DNA from: Agelaius tricolor
Taxonomy: Eukaryota > Chordata > Aves > Passeriformes > Icteridae
Assembly (NCBI GenBank): GCA_023055355.1
Contig: JALJCS010000010.1
Span: forward strand, 25,311,001-25,375,000
Direction of reading: 5' to 3'
Length of the DNA: 64,000 nucleotides
This document shows positions 1-11,480 of this stretch, in pieces; the stretch's first letter is position 1, and each line of letters opens with the position of its first letter. The position numbers and the translations under genes were made by a program. Below the pieces are notes generated by a model, which saw only the letters and a program-made list of their open reading frames with translations, was not told the DNA's origin and did not search any database.

Positions 1-2805
1 GAGAAAAGCTGTATCCACTTCACTTCAAGAAACATTAAGCATCAGGCTGTGTGCAGCCACTCTACAGGGAAAACAAGGGGCAGAACCAAGCTGCTTGCTT
101 CCCTTCACTCCATCATGGGGAAATGAGCCAATGCAGGAGGAAATATTGTGGACAACACAGTGGGGGAGTAGACTCTACTCCCTATGCACAGGGACAGGTC
201 AGGCCAACCCAGCTCTTCCAGTCTGGCTTCTTTTTGTGCATAGCATAAGAAAATCCCTGGCACAGCTCTCAGCCATGGGATGTCTCCTTTCATTGAGTGG
301 TTGCTCTGGCCAGTTACAGAGGGTCTCTCAGCTGGTGGGGGAGCAGTGCTGCAGTTGTCATCACCATTCCTGGAACTGGAACCAGCAGCAGCTGCCCTGT
401 TCTTGGGGAGCCCATGAATCACTGCCCACAAAGAGGTGACAAGGGAGGGTATGGCAGGTGAGGATGATCTGCAGAAGGAAGGCAGGGGTACATTCCTGTC
501 TTTGCCTAAATGCATGAAAAATCACCCTCAGTCCAAACTTAAGACATTCACACATTGCCACACTGACCAGTCTTTTCCCATCCCTCACAGGTCAAAGGCA
601 TCTGCCTTAAAGAATGTAAATTAAATAACAATCATTGTCTTCTTTATTATACTAATGCCTAGAGCATGGAAAGGGGGGCAGGGGGAACCTAGCAGAATCT
701 TACTCTGATTTACATCAAATACCATTTGTACTTTTCACTGGCTGCCTGAGGGAGAGGAAAACCACAGAATGAATATGGGGGGTCTTTGTCATCACCAAAA
801 GGAGAAAAGCACAAGAAAAGAGCAGATGGGAGAGGATGAAAAGAGGAAAAGGAAGTATTTCAGAGAAGTGAGTTTATAGCTGTTGTTTCTTCAGCATTTC
901 GCAGGTTCAGATTGAGCACATATGCTGAGGAAGGAGAGGAGGTTTCTACAGCCAGCAGCAGAGGCTGTGGTACTTTTCCAGGGGTTTCTCCTATTCGGAA
1001 GCTGAGTCCTAGGAACTGTTCCATAATAGACTTCCAGGGATGACAGTGATGAGAGCACCAGCTTTGCAAACATTAGAGGAAATGGACTCATTTTAATGTA
1101 TTCTCAGCATGTTTAACATGGCTAGTCTTGTACTGAGGGTAGGGACAGAGCCCACACAGCCCATAAAGACAAAGACGGAACATTTGCTACAGGTGCCTGT
1201 TCATGCAGCTGTACCAGTGAGTAACTGAGTCTGTTGGTGCAGAAGGTTCTCTAACAGGAGATGCAATGCTGAGAAAAGCTGTTTTCCCCACATTTTCCTT
1301 GGACAAGCTGGCAAGGACTACACAGAGCACAAACCCCTCTTACTCTCTTCACATGACAGGTGTGTCACACTGAGCCCTCACAGAGACCGTGGCAATCAAG
1401 CAGAACAAAACAACATCCAGCCTGGTTGGACTGTCTCCTCAAGCAGCCTCAGTGGTAATCAGGCCTTTTATTCCCTTGTGCATGATGACCTATCAGGAGA
1501 AACCATCATTGTCAATGCTCAATTTTATCCCAAATCTTGCACTGGTTGGTCATTTCTTTAAAGCACTGGTTTCTATAGTTACACAAAAATGAGTGCTGTG
1601 CCTGGTTCCTAAGGAAATGAGGCCAAACGTGCAGTATGACTTTCTCTTCTTCCTACTAACTTGAGAACTCATGGACCAGCTTTTATCCAGAGCAGAGAAG
1701 AGTGGAGGCTCCCAGGATAAGTATGTTCTCACAAATTTCATGAACACAAGCTCTGGACAGGATATAGCTCCAGGAAAGGCTGAAATGTGAACTGAGACTG
1801 AGGAAGACACAGCCCTGCCTGGCTACAGAAGCAAAACAAAGAAAAAAAATTCAACCACATTAATTTCAGAGAAATTACCTTTCCCAAACATAAGGTTTAG
1901 AAACCATTTGTTTCTAAGGATCATTGAATTAATAATCATGAAAACCAATGGTTTTTCCAAAAGTTATTTTCTTTCCCATCATTAATTCAGCCTCTTTGAA
2001 TTGCTAAAGATATGTGCACATGAATGGCAAACAGAATCTGTCCTACAAGTGCCACATCAAGATGATGCTGTCGAAAGGCACTACAGTACTCTTTGTTCCC
2101 TCACTAAATCTGCCCTGGGGATAAATCCAACCCATACCGATGGGATTTAGCCAAAACCCACTGCAGACCACAGCAGAGATAAAGCTGGCATTTCTGGTAT
2201 TGCCTCAGCTAGGGTGGTTTAAGATGCCAGTATTTCAGGCTTCCTGAGCGGGTCTACCATTCAGCTTTCATTTACATTATCACTGATGGAGGGGGCACTC
2301 ACAGAGAATTAGAGCTCTGAAAATATCTCCATGCAGACAGGGCCAAAGAGGCCTCCTCCTCATGGTGATTTACTTCACTGCAGCAATGAAAATTCCTGTC
2401 TGGAACCAAGTGCCTGACTGCAAACTTACCACAGCTCCAGGGCTAGCAGAGTCAAAAGGTCATATTATTTATTTGTTGCTCTTCCAAGATCACTTTCCCA
2501 TGAACTAGATGGATTCTCAAATGCCTTCTATTGCACAGAAGACTGTGATTAATCTAAGTCTTGGTTCAATTTGGGACTAGCAGTGTCTTCTTCAAAAAAC
2601 TCTGTGTTAAATTCACTCCCTGGATTCTTAGAAGTTTTAAAACTGGACAATTAGTTTTAAAGTAGAATATAGAAGGTCTGCTTTTGCTAAGCAAGTTTAA
2701 TGACTGCAGAAAATAAATTGTTCTAATTCTTAATTTAATTCTTTGCCCAGCAAAGGAAGAACTCCACGTTCAGGATCTTCAGCTGCTCTTTTTTTCCCCT
2801 CCCAG
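1..2805. other. Non-coding stretch, nothing recognised
   Basis: This is ordinary AT-leaning vertebrate non-coding sequence. Both strands carry only short open frames (up to about 136 codons near the left edge) that overlap each other antisense, have no recognisable domains and no convincing splice-site pairs. I see no RNA gene and no repeat family I can name. Purine-rich segments lie around 790-860. It is probably intergenic or intronic. Confidence 0.6.
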
Positions 2806-2930
2806 TGTTAAGATATGGAAGAGGTCTGTTCTGCTCCCAGTCCTGCTACCCACCCTGTGTGCTGTTGCATGTAAAACTCAAATTTCACGTGTGTTTTCTC
2901 AGCTAATAAAAGTGCTTGTCTGTCTCTGAA
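2806..2930 (+). other. Possible terminal exon of an unknown transcript (speculative)
   Basis: A good acceptor-like tract, CTGCTC followed by a run of T and C ending in CCCAG, finishes at 2,805. About 100 bases downstream is a canonical AATAAA at 2,905-2,910, followed by a TG-rich stretch (TTGTCTGTCTCTGAAGTGTG) of the sort that follows real cleavage sites. Together these three signals would make a short last exon of about 125 bases. No long open frame crosses it, so a non-coding RNA or a 3' UTR is more likely than coding sequence. Such combinations also occur by chance in introns. Only RNA evidence would confirm it. Confidence 0.2.
2905..2910 (+). terminator. Candidate polyadenylation signal AATAAA
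   Basis: The canonical hexamer sits in GCTAATAAAAGTGC and is followed within 10-35 bases by T/G-rich sequence, the expected downstream element. Its significance depends on whether the upstream acceptor at 2,805 is used. Confidence 0.25.
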
Positions 2931-4590
2931 GTGTGGCGTTATTTAATTTTTATGTAATATAATAGAGCATGATTTTATACGATCTCTCATAACTTTTTCT
3001 TCTTCATAAAGCTGCAGTTCCTGGAGCCATGTTGTTACACAAAATTCTCATTAGACCAAAATGTAAAAAAAAAGGAAGGAGAAAAAAAAACTTTTAGTGC
3101 ACAGAGTAAGAAAGAGGAGATTGCAAAGGCAAAAATACCATAGGTTCAAAAACCAGACCAGCCCTAGCAAATCATGTTACAGCAGTTTAAAACATCGCCA
3201 TCCCCAGATGGCTGCCTCAACCACTTGCTAGAGGTTTCCATTGCTTGAGGCAATGGGCAGAGCAGAACATGTGTCTGCACTTAAGCACAACAGCTTAGAG
3301 CCACATATCTCAGTGCACAGCCATCAGCCTCAGGTTTGAGCTAAAGGGGAGGTTTTGCAGAGCTGGAGGCAGCCCAGGCTTATCTTCCCTTCTGCCTATT
3401 CTGCTGTGGAACAGGGCCCTGACAGACAGGGCTGGACAGACAGTGGAGCCACACCTCTGGCTCTCTGGCCCCAGGTTCATGCACCCTCATTTTGCACCCC
3501 AGCATTTCACACAAGCTGTTTTGGAAGCTGCAATGCTCATGCTGCCATAGAATCCAGGTCAGGTTGGCTTCCCTGCTCAGTCACCCCATAACCTCAGCTC
3601 TTCAATGTCCTCTGTAATCCCACCCTGCCCTGGCAACCTCCCTCCTCCAAATCTGCTGACATCCCCTCATGACAGACTCTGTCCCACAGCCCCAGCCAGA
3701 ACATGTTTTTCTCCCCAAACAGCCTGGCATGGAGACCTGAATGCTGCCTGAGCTGACAGCCCAGCCCAGTCAGCCACCATGGCACTCAGGTGGCTGCTTC
3801 TCCATGGAGGCACTGATTTGGCTCCCTGTCCTCCACCTGACTACAGCATTTTCATTTTTCAGTCACAGGAATGCTTCTTGTCCCTTTCCAGGGGAGTACT
3901 GTGCACCAGGTACCATCGACAGCAGTGATCCAGTGATCCAATTGCTCTGCAAAAGGAGCTTGGGGATGCAGATGTTGGCTACACATAACCTAGCCATGGT
4001 TTAAACTCTTGACCTTGGGGGTTTACTCCCCCCAAATACAACACTAATTCTGAGATTGCCTTTCCACCCCAAACACTCATCAAAACATTAATAAAGCATG
4101 AGGTCTTATATGCTAAAATGGGCACATTCCCACTGGGAAAACAGCCATCCCAGAAGTCTCAAGCCTGGCAGGAAGCTGGCTTTCCAAGAGCCTGGAGTTA
4201 TGTGGGACAAGCTAAATGATGATACTCAGCAACTGTTTCCCAGAGAAATACACCAAGGGCCATGACAAGGCCAACAAAGACTAAAAATATCCCAGAGTTT
4301 AGCCCAGGCTCTACATATTGTTCCACTTAATGTGCCATAATTAAGCTTTCTGTCCACATAGAGAGATGTATGAAGTGCAGCACCACCATCATACAACTGG
4401 GAACAGTGATGCATAGGAGACTCAAAGACAAGGGGATAGTGCTGCTGTTCAGCACAGAAGATACCAGAGTCTCAGGGATAACAGCAAATCGAGGGGAATG
4501 CCTCAGAAGGAAAAGATCTCCTCACAGGGTAATGGGAATCTGAAGTAAAAATTCAGCAGTTTAGGTGGATCCCAGCAATTTGGTGAGGGT
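2931..4590. other. Non-coding stretch, nothing recognised
   Basis: An A-rich segment lies at about 3,063-3,100. Short unrelated open frames occur on both strands between 3,350 and 4,010, including 78 and 87 codons on the plus strand. None has a recognisable domain. No named repeat was found. Confidence 0.55.
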
Positions 4591-4599
4591 AGCTGCCTT

Positions 4600-4950
4600 C
4601 AACATTTAAATTTCTCTGAGTAATGTCTACAAATTGTACTTATCCGAGACTGCAAGCATCTGTTTAAAGCAGGCTCTAATTTGAGACATTTTTCCCTTTG
4701 ATAATATGACGGCATCAAATTCCAAAGTGCTAAAAACCAGACAAAAATCAAGAGCTGAGATGCCGAAAGATGTGACATTTTTCATATAACAGCAAGCCAG
4801 TCTGACACTCTCATGGATCCCAGCATGCTGTTATTGTGTGAAGCTCTACTGCCATTGCTAATAGTTAAAGGATGGCAGTTATGTTTCAGGAGCCAAAAAT
4901 AATTTAAAAACCTTGAAGTGCCTTTAAACAAACGTTACTGAAACCTCTCC
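4600..4950. promoter_or_regulatory. Candidate conserved non-coding element
   Basis: This AT-rich, non-repetitive block contains many short transcription-factor-like cores: TCTAATTTGAG, TGATAATATGACGG, GCTAATAGTTAA and AAATAATTTAAAA. It lacks the decayed look of a transposon and has no open frame. This pattern is typical of conserved vertebrate enhancers, but conservation cannot be seen in a single sequence. The call is inference from composition only. Confidence 0.2.
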
Positions 4951-7675
4951 TTGTGGTCCTTGAATTCCCATCGGGTAGACACTATACCCTTCATGTAACC
5001 CCTGGCTGCTGATTAATGAAACTTGGCAAAGGGTAACAAAGCCATGCCAAAGGCAGCATAAAATCCCAAGTTTCTTCAAATCCTAGGGGTGAAAATGCAC
5101 AGACAACAACAGCACCCCCCAATCATTTCCTGACTTCACTTAGCCAGAAGTTTGAGATAAGAGTGCTCAAATAGGCAGTGCTTTTCCCTCTGTGTTCCTG
5201 ACAATGGCTCCACATTCAAAGCAATCACGGCCATCTCCTGTGTACAATTACAGCCTTTTACAGTCTCACCTTGTCTAACTCCCCACCACGGACCACAGGT
5301 CTAGTCAGACACTACGTGCATTTGCAGTAAGTTTTCATGTAGTTGCCTGGATCTCTGCCTCCTGTTGGAACTCTGCTGTCTGCAAACTTAACAGGCATGA
5401 AAAAGTTGGATACAATTCTCACGTAAGCTAAAACTGAGCTTTTTGGATCATTAGTGTTCATAGCACCTAATCATGCTACTGCAAGAATAACTAACCCTTT
5501 GTGTTCTGCAGGTACTGGCCTGAGCTGCAAAAGCCGAACATCCAGACTGGTTATGTGTTCATGTTCTACATCACATCTCAGTTTTTCTGCTTTGTTTTAT
5601 TTATGACTAAAAAGCAATAATCCACATGCCACATGATCAGATAATCTATACTCTGGTTTGCTCACTCTGCAGCAAGATTCAAAAGACAATATTCAGCAAG
5701 CAGCAGCATCCCAGCTTCTTGTGTACAAACCAGCAGCTTGGGACCACTGGTGCAGAGATAGGTCAAAGCAACGCACTGCAGTAACCATCACATATAGCCA
5801 AGGTGACCTAAAGCAGACTAGCCCAAGTCCCAGATCTCATCTGGAACAAGAAGAAATGCCTGTTCAGCCAGAGCACTGCAGCATTTAAGATAGCCCCACC
5901 ATACCCTGAGCAGTAGAGAAGGGAGAAGAGCTGTGTTGGGGAGGAAGCCAAGGGCAGAGCCAGTCCTGGTTTGCTGCTGCACTGTGGGGGTGCTGCCAGA
6001 GATGCAAAGCCCAGGAAAACCCATCGAGATAAGTTTCCAGACAGCCTGACAAGTCAGTGCTAAAAATGACCCATACAGATTTCCCACCCTGTGCAAAGCC
6101 ACTATTCTTCAGATCAACAATAGGGTGTGAGGGCAAATGGCCTGCTACATTAGAGCACTTAAATTTTATGCTGTTTGGCCATTTGTAGACAGAAATCCTT
6201 TCAGGCAGGAATCTTGGATGCAAGTAATTGATTTTTTTTTAGTCAACTAAGGGACATTTCACAAAATGTATCCTACGTGTCACACATCATAATATGTACC
6301 ATGTGTCATCATAAATCCATGCTCCTCCCAAAGCTGCACCTCAGACCTATTGCTCAAAATCTGCCAGCTGTCCATGCCTGGTGGCAGTTTCCATTGCATT
6401 TGGTAGAGGGTAGATGGTGTGCATGCACTGGAGCAGCAGAAAAACTGTTGAACATGTTGTTGGAATGTTTTCAACAATGTCTTCAAGGCAGCAGTGCAAA
6501 AATCCCAATCCCATTTCTGCTTTTGATTTCCTCCTGTGACCCTGGTTAAGCATCTGTGTTCCAGCTTTCCCACCTGTGCAAGACCCCAGATCCTGGCGTT
6601 CTTGTGAAGATTACCTTCTGTAAGGCTCTTAGGAGAATTAAAATAAAGTATTTCCCTTGTGGTTGCACAGATGTCCATGTGGAAGAGTCCTGGGCTTCTG
6701 AACATAAATGCAACTAAGAGTTTCTGCAGTACTGCAACCATGGTCTACAGAAAGGATCAAAACCTGTATTTAAAGAAAAGAATGAAAGGCTTTTGGGAAT
6801 AATTTTCCCAGCACCTAGGATGCTGCTGCTGGCAACTTGTGTTCTGCAGAACTTTACAGGATGATTTAAGAATGCTCAAAACTCCATTTTCCTGTATAAA
6901 AGAGTGAGACTGGGAAAACTAAAAAAGAAGACTGGGATGACAAAATGCAGAGAGAAAATATCAGACAGGGACTGTAAAAGAAATGCAAAGTGTTAAATAT
7001 CTAGGGAAGGCAGGGTAAGATAGGAAACAATATCCAAGGTATGAAAACCAGAAAAAGCTGGGCTTTAAGAAATCCCAATATATCAGTGAGTGAGCGGTAG
7101 CTCCTCTGGGAAGAGGTCTGAAAGAATTAATTCAACAGTGAAGTGGGAAAAGGTAATGAAGAAAGCACTGGTGTGACACAGACTGCTCGGAAAAGTCATG
7201 GTGAAAGTGCTAATGAAGTGCACATTGTTAATTACCACTGAGCAAGTCCCCACTATGCCAAGGCACAGGATCACAGAGCCTGAGCAGATGGGTTTGCTGA
7301 CCATCCCATCACAAGCCATGGCTGCACACCAGAGAATTCACAGGGGCTCATAGAGCAAGTGATGACAAAAGGTTGGGGTTGGGTGATGGGAAGAGAAAGA
7401 GGGATCTGTACATCCTCTTTTCTCCCCATGGAGCTACACACTGTCCTTGCCACAGCAGCTCCATAGCTCACAATGCACCAGGCTAGAAAGCAGCAGCACA
7501 GACCCAGGTGCCACATCCAGACCCACCATTTCTTGGTTGTCACACACTCAGCACCTGGGCACAGCAGGAAGCTGGTCTGCAGTACGACACAGAGCCAGCT
7601 CCATGTGGCCAGATGTCAGGAAACCCTGATCATTCAGATGGCTGGATAACAATACATGGCACTGATGGAATACCT
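4951..7675. other. Non-coding stretch, nothing recognised
   Basis: The longest open frame here is 153 codons on the minus strand (6,280-6,741). It is overlapped by open frames on the other strand and encodes no recognisable domain, so it is taken as chance. A short run of T lies at about 6,232-6,240. No repeat family was identified. Confidence 0.55.
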
Positions 7676-7677
7676 GT

Positions 7678-7825
7678 GATTACCAAAGCACTTTGTGAAT
7701 ATGAACACACCTCTGTCACTAGGAGACAAATTAATATTTGTCCTCATTATACGGGAAGGAATTGAGACACAGAAAGGTTATGTGATTTGTTCTACACAGC
7801 AAAAGTGAACAGCAGAGCAAGGAAG
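7678..7825 (-). repeat. MIR/CORE-SINE-like fossil, antisense
   Basis: Read on the plus strand, the order of blocks follows the reverse complement of a MIR-type SINE: CAAAGCACTTTGTGAA, then TTTGTCCTCATTATACGGG (counterpart of the 'cccattttacagatg' block), GAATTGAGACACAGAAAGGTT ('actgaggcacagagaggtt'), TGTGATTTGT, CTACACAGCAAAAGTGAACAGCAGAGC ('cacacagc..gtggcagagc'). The copy is strongly diverged, as expected for an element shared across amniotes. The match was judged by eye from memory of the family, without an alignment. Confidence 0.65.
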
Positions 7826-10400
7826 ATGATGACTGACAGACAGTCACCAAATTTCCTCCACACTCCCTGGTTTTCCTCTGCTCCTGGCTGTGACAGACTG
7901 CAATACATTTGTACTGGCAGCTATGAGGAGAAAGTACAAAACACAGAGCTGGGACTGGGCATTCATACTGGTAACAAGTCTATCCAGCTTTGTGATGGCA
8001 AACCGTAGACAGGGAGAGGCAAAAGCTTTTGCAAAATGCTACCCATTTCAGAGCCAGTCCCTGGATATTAGGAGCTGGGAGAAGATATTCACAGAGAACC
8101 ATTTATTGCATGCACACACCCCACAAAGCAGCCAATTTTTACCAGTGTCAGACCCAGCAGATGCACAGCTCAAGCAGGAATCCAGATCTGGGCAAATTTT
8201 TCTAAAATTCCCACCAAAATCAGAAAAGAGACAGAAGTGCAGAATGGACTTGTTACTAGCTGATACATATGAAGAGGGAACTTGAAACAATTCAGTTTCT
8301 GGCTGACATATCCTGCTTAGGGGCTATTTTCAAACCAGCAAGAAGAAGAGAATAAAAATATTTCCTCCATGGATCTGGACTTCTCTCCCTTCCTGTAATA
8401 CTTTTGCTGTGCTTGCCAGATTGGAAACTGCTTCTGGCCAAAATGTCCCCATCAGGAGCAGAACAGAAACTGAGGTGTCTGGTAATAGATATCACCTAAT
8501 AACAGAGAAAAGAGTTATTTCACTTGCAGTCCATGCTGTATCTCTGACGGGCCTGGAAAGCCAAGCATTCAGAAGGTGAATTCATAAACCCTGGTTTGAA
8601 CTTCTGACATCTTCCTCACTGCTGAGCATCAACCTCTCTGTGGGCTAACACTTGGTGCCTCATTCACCTTGGCTTTGTACCCTGTGAACTCACTAAGCCT
8701 GGGGTGCCCACAGGCAGCTTCTGAGCTGCACACTCAGAACTATTTCAAACCCAGCCCCCAGGCTGAGCAGGTTACACTGCCAGCAGTGCAGCAGGTATAA
8801 GCATAAGTCACTGCTGCAGGTGAAGTGAGCTGACTGTCACTCATTTTTCACCCTGAAACCCCTTTGCATGCCCACTCCAGCCTTGTCTTGCAGCAGAATG
8901 GTCACACCTTTGCAGATCTTGTCTCTTCTCCCATCTCTGAACTAGGCTCAGCTCCCCCTCCAGCTCCCCAAGGCATGCTGTATGTATTTCATGGCCTTCA
9001 GCCACATGGAGAATTTGGACTGCCCAGAACTTGTAGAGTCAGGAATCTTGGCCATCTCTACATTCAGCTCCAGGAAAGGAGCAACCCTAGGTCTGGACAC
9101 AGCTGCAGTGCTCTGGAAGGGAACTACTCAAAAGCACAGCTGCTCCTTCCCCACATGACAGTGGCAGCAGGCAGGGACCTGCAGCCCCCTCAGGCTGCCC
9201 ATTTTGATTTGCTCACACTCCATATCTTTTTAAAATTAGTATAACTTACTGCAGAAAACAAGCAGCAAAAGAAGATCCCACCCCAAGAGAAAATAAGGAT
9301 TTCAATGAAAGAAGGTTGCAAACATCGGGTGCATATTAGGGTACAGAGAAGCCCACACAGGTGGCTACTGCATTAGAAGTCAGCATCTGCAAACTCAGGG
9401 TGGCTGAGTTTACTTTCTTGCTGTCTCTCCTCTTCCCCTCCCACACTTGATGGGAGAGCTTGACAACCTATAAAATCCAAATGCCAAGAAACAGTAGTGT
9501 TGTAATCATTTGTGCAAGTCAGGCTTATAGTGCAGGACAGAAGGAACTCCCAGAACACCTGAGAAGCAAGAATGTCTCAACCCTCATATCTAGAGCAAGC
9601 TCCAAAAAATTCATAGGAACTTCCCCTGCTGAAAACCAGCCCTCAGTACCAGGATCCCACAGGGCAGCTGCTCCAGCCTCCAGCCCTCCTTGTGGTTCCC
9701 CCACAAAAGGGAAGGAAACCTCAGGGAAATACCAATGGGCCAACTCAGAGTGAGGAGGCAGCCCTGTGAAAATCAGCCAGGAGGGAGCTCTGCAGCTGCT
9801 GGTGGGGTTTTGCTCACCATGGTCCCCAGGGCAGAGGGAGAGGCTGTGGGAAGGACAAGCCCAAGGGCTGGGAAGGAGAGCTCCCTGATGGTTAATGTGT
9901 CTCTAAGCAAAGCAAAACCCACCTCCTTCCATGGAGTAAAGGTGAAATGTAGGCTCCACGCAGCCCCACATGGCAGTGAGAATGCTGCCTCAGCATGGAC
10001 ACTTTGACCTCTCTTCCAAGCATATGAAAACTATTGCGCCTTATCGGCTCTCCTCTGCTGGAAACCTCCCGCAATCCCATGCTGGGGACTTAGAAAGAGG
10101 TCAGGGAGGGAGAATTTTACATGCTGAATCATTCCCAGACAAATTGTTTCCTTATTATACATGGCAGCCTCCCACGGACAGACTGCCAGAGGGCTCTCTG
10201 AAATCGTATTAGGTGCCTTTCCCTTGCTCCTCTTTATCCCCCCGTCATCCTTCTCTCATTTGAAACGTTATAGCTTGCAGTCCCACTGGAGAGGGTCTGG
10301 GGGTCATGAGCATGCAAACAGTCCAAGGGGCCCAAGGAAGGGAACAGCACAAGGGCCTGCTGTAAACTGCTCCAGGCTCAGCCACTCCTGCACGGGGCAG
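7826..10400. other. Non-coding stretch, nothing recognised
   Basis: Open frames of up to 131 codons occur (for example 7,890-8,285 plus and 8,864-9,244 plus), but they overlap antisense frames and have no domain signature. Sequence around 9,640-9,860 is somewhat richer in G and C. No repeat family was identified before the minisatellite begins. Confidence 0.5.
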
Positions 10401-10919
10401 CTGCACTCCCAGCTCACACTCCCGGCTCACACTCCTGGCTCACGCTCCCAGCTCACACTCCCGGCTCACACTCCCAGCTCACACTCCCAGCTCACACTCC
10501 CGGCTCACACTCCCGGCTCACACTCCCAGCTCACACTCCCGGCTCACACTCATGGCTCACACTCCCAGCTCACACTCCCAGCTCACACTCCCAGCTCACA
10601 CTCATGGCTCACACTCCCAGCTCACACTCCCAGCTCACACTCCCAGCTCGCACTCCCGGCTCACACTCCCAGCTCACACTCCCGGCTCACACTCCCAGCT
10701 CACACTCCCGGCTCACACTCCCGGCTCGCACTCCCGGCTCACACTCCCGGCTCACACTCCCAGCTCACACTCCCGGCTCACACTCATGGCTCACACTCCC
10801 AGCTCACACTCCCGGCTCACACTCCCAGCTCACGCTCCCAGCTCATGCTCATGGCTCACACTCCCGGCTCACACTCCCGGCTCACACTCCCGGCTCACAC
10901 ACCCAGTTCACAATCCCAG
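10401..10919 (+). repeat. 13-bp minisatellite, 40 tandem units
   Basis: The consensus unit is CTCACACTCCCGG. Counting by hand gives 40 head-to-tail units: the first is 12 bases (CTGCACTCCCAG) and the other 39 are 13 bases, totalling 519 bases with no other indel. The main variant ends CCCAG instead of CCCGG, and one ends CCTGG; both look like decay of the CpG in CCCGG. Four units (numbers 12, 16, 30 and 35) end in CATGG, and units 20 and 26 begin CTCGC. The last two units (CTCACACACCCAG, TTCACAATCCCAG) are the most degenerate. A VNTR of this kind is likely to vary in length between individuals. Confidence 0.97.
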
Positions 10920-11480
10920 CCTTTTGCAGGACTGGCAGCCAGATGTCAGGATCCAGCGAGCCTGGCGGCAGAGCTGCCCTTCAGACCCGCAAGGCCTTTG
11001 CTCTGGCACGCCGCCGATCGCGCCTGCAGGTCAGGTGTGTGCACTCGTACCACGTCTACCCACACCCCGGGCCCTCTGGATGCAGACCAGGAGCCACAGA
11101 ACTGTATTTCAAAGAGCATCAAAGGGGAGTTTGTTAATAAGTCCCGAGGAGGCACTTAGCTCTGTGCCATGCCGAGGCTCCGGTTGCAGCCTCGGGGCTG
11201 GAGCTGACTTGCACCCAGCCAGCCAGAAGCGTGGAGAGATGGGGTAATTCCCCTCCAAACCGCACCGCCCTGCGTGGGGGATGGCTGGTGCTGGGAGGCT
11301 CCTTGCTGCCAGGGCTGCGTGCCCGTGCCTCCCGTGCTGCGCCTGCCTGCGAGGGGAGGACGGGCAGCAGAGCAGCACAGCTGCGGCTCCAAGCCCCTCT
11401 GTGAGGCCTGGGGAGAAAAACAAGATACTCAACTTCACACGGGCAGTTTCTGAAGTCAGCACAGTGTCTTGATGGCATTA
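10920..11480. promoter_or_regulatory. GC-rich patch next to the minisatellite
   Basis: This block is visibly richer in G, C and CpG than the neighbouring kilobases, for example CACGCCGCCGATCGCGCC near 11,008 and CGTGCTGCGCC near 11,332. It could be a small orphan CpG island, a non-coding promoter, or a GC-rich flank of the VNTR. No clear TATA element or exon was found. Open frames on both strands (up to 135 codons) are attributed to low stop density in GC-rich sequence. Function is not established. Confidence 0.35.

Noticed and set aside
6280..6741. 153-codon minus-strand open frame
   Set aside because: No recognisable domain, overlapping frames on both strands, and no splice or promoter support. 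Its length is within chance expectation for 64 kb.
10401..10919. CRISPR-like direct repeat array
   Set aside because: Units are contiguous with no unique spacers, the period is 13 bases, and the surrounding DNA is vertebrate. It is a minisatellite.
10161..11159. 332-codon open frame with Thr/Ser/His/Pro-rich repeats, resembling a repeat or mucin-like protein
   Set aside because: It is produced by a stop-free 13-bp minisatellite that is open in all three plus-strand frames. There is no conserved domain, and no splice or promoter context was found.
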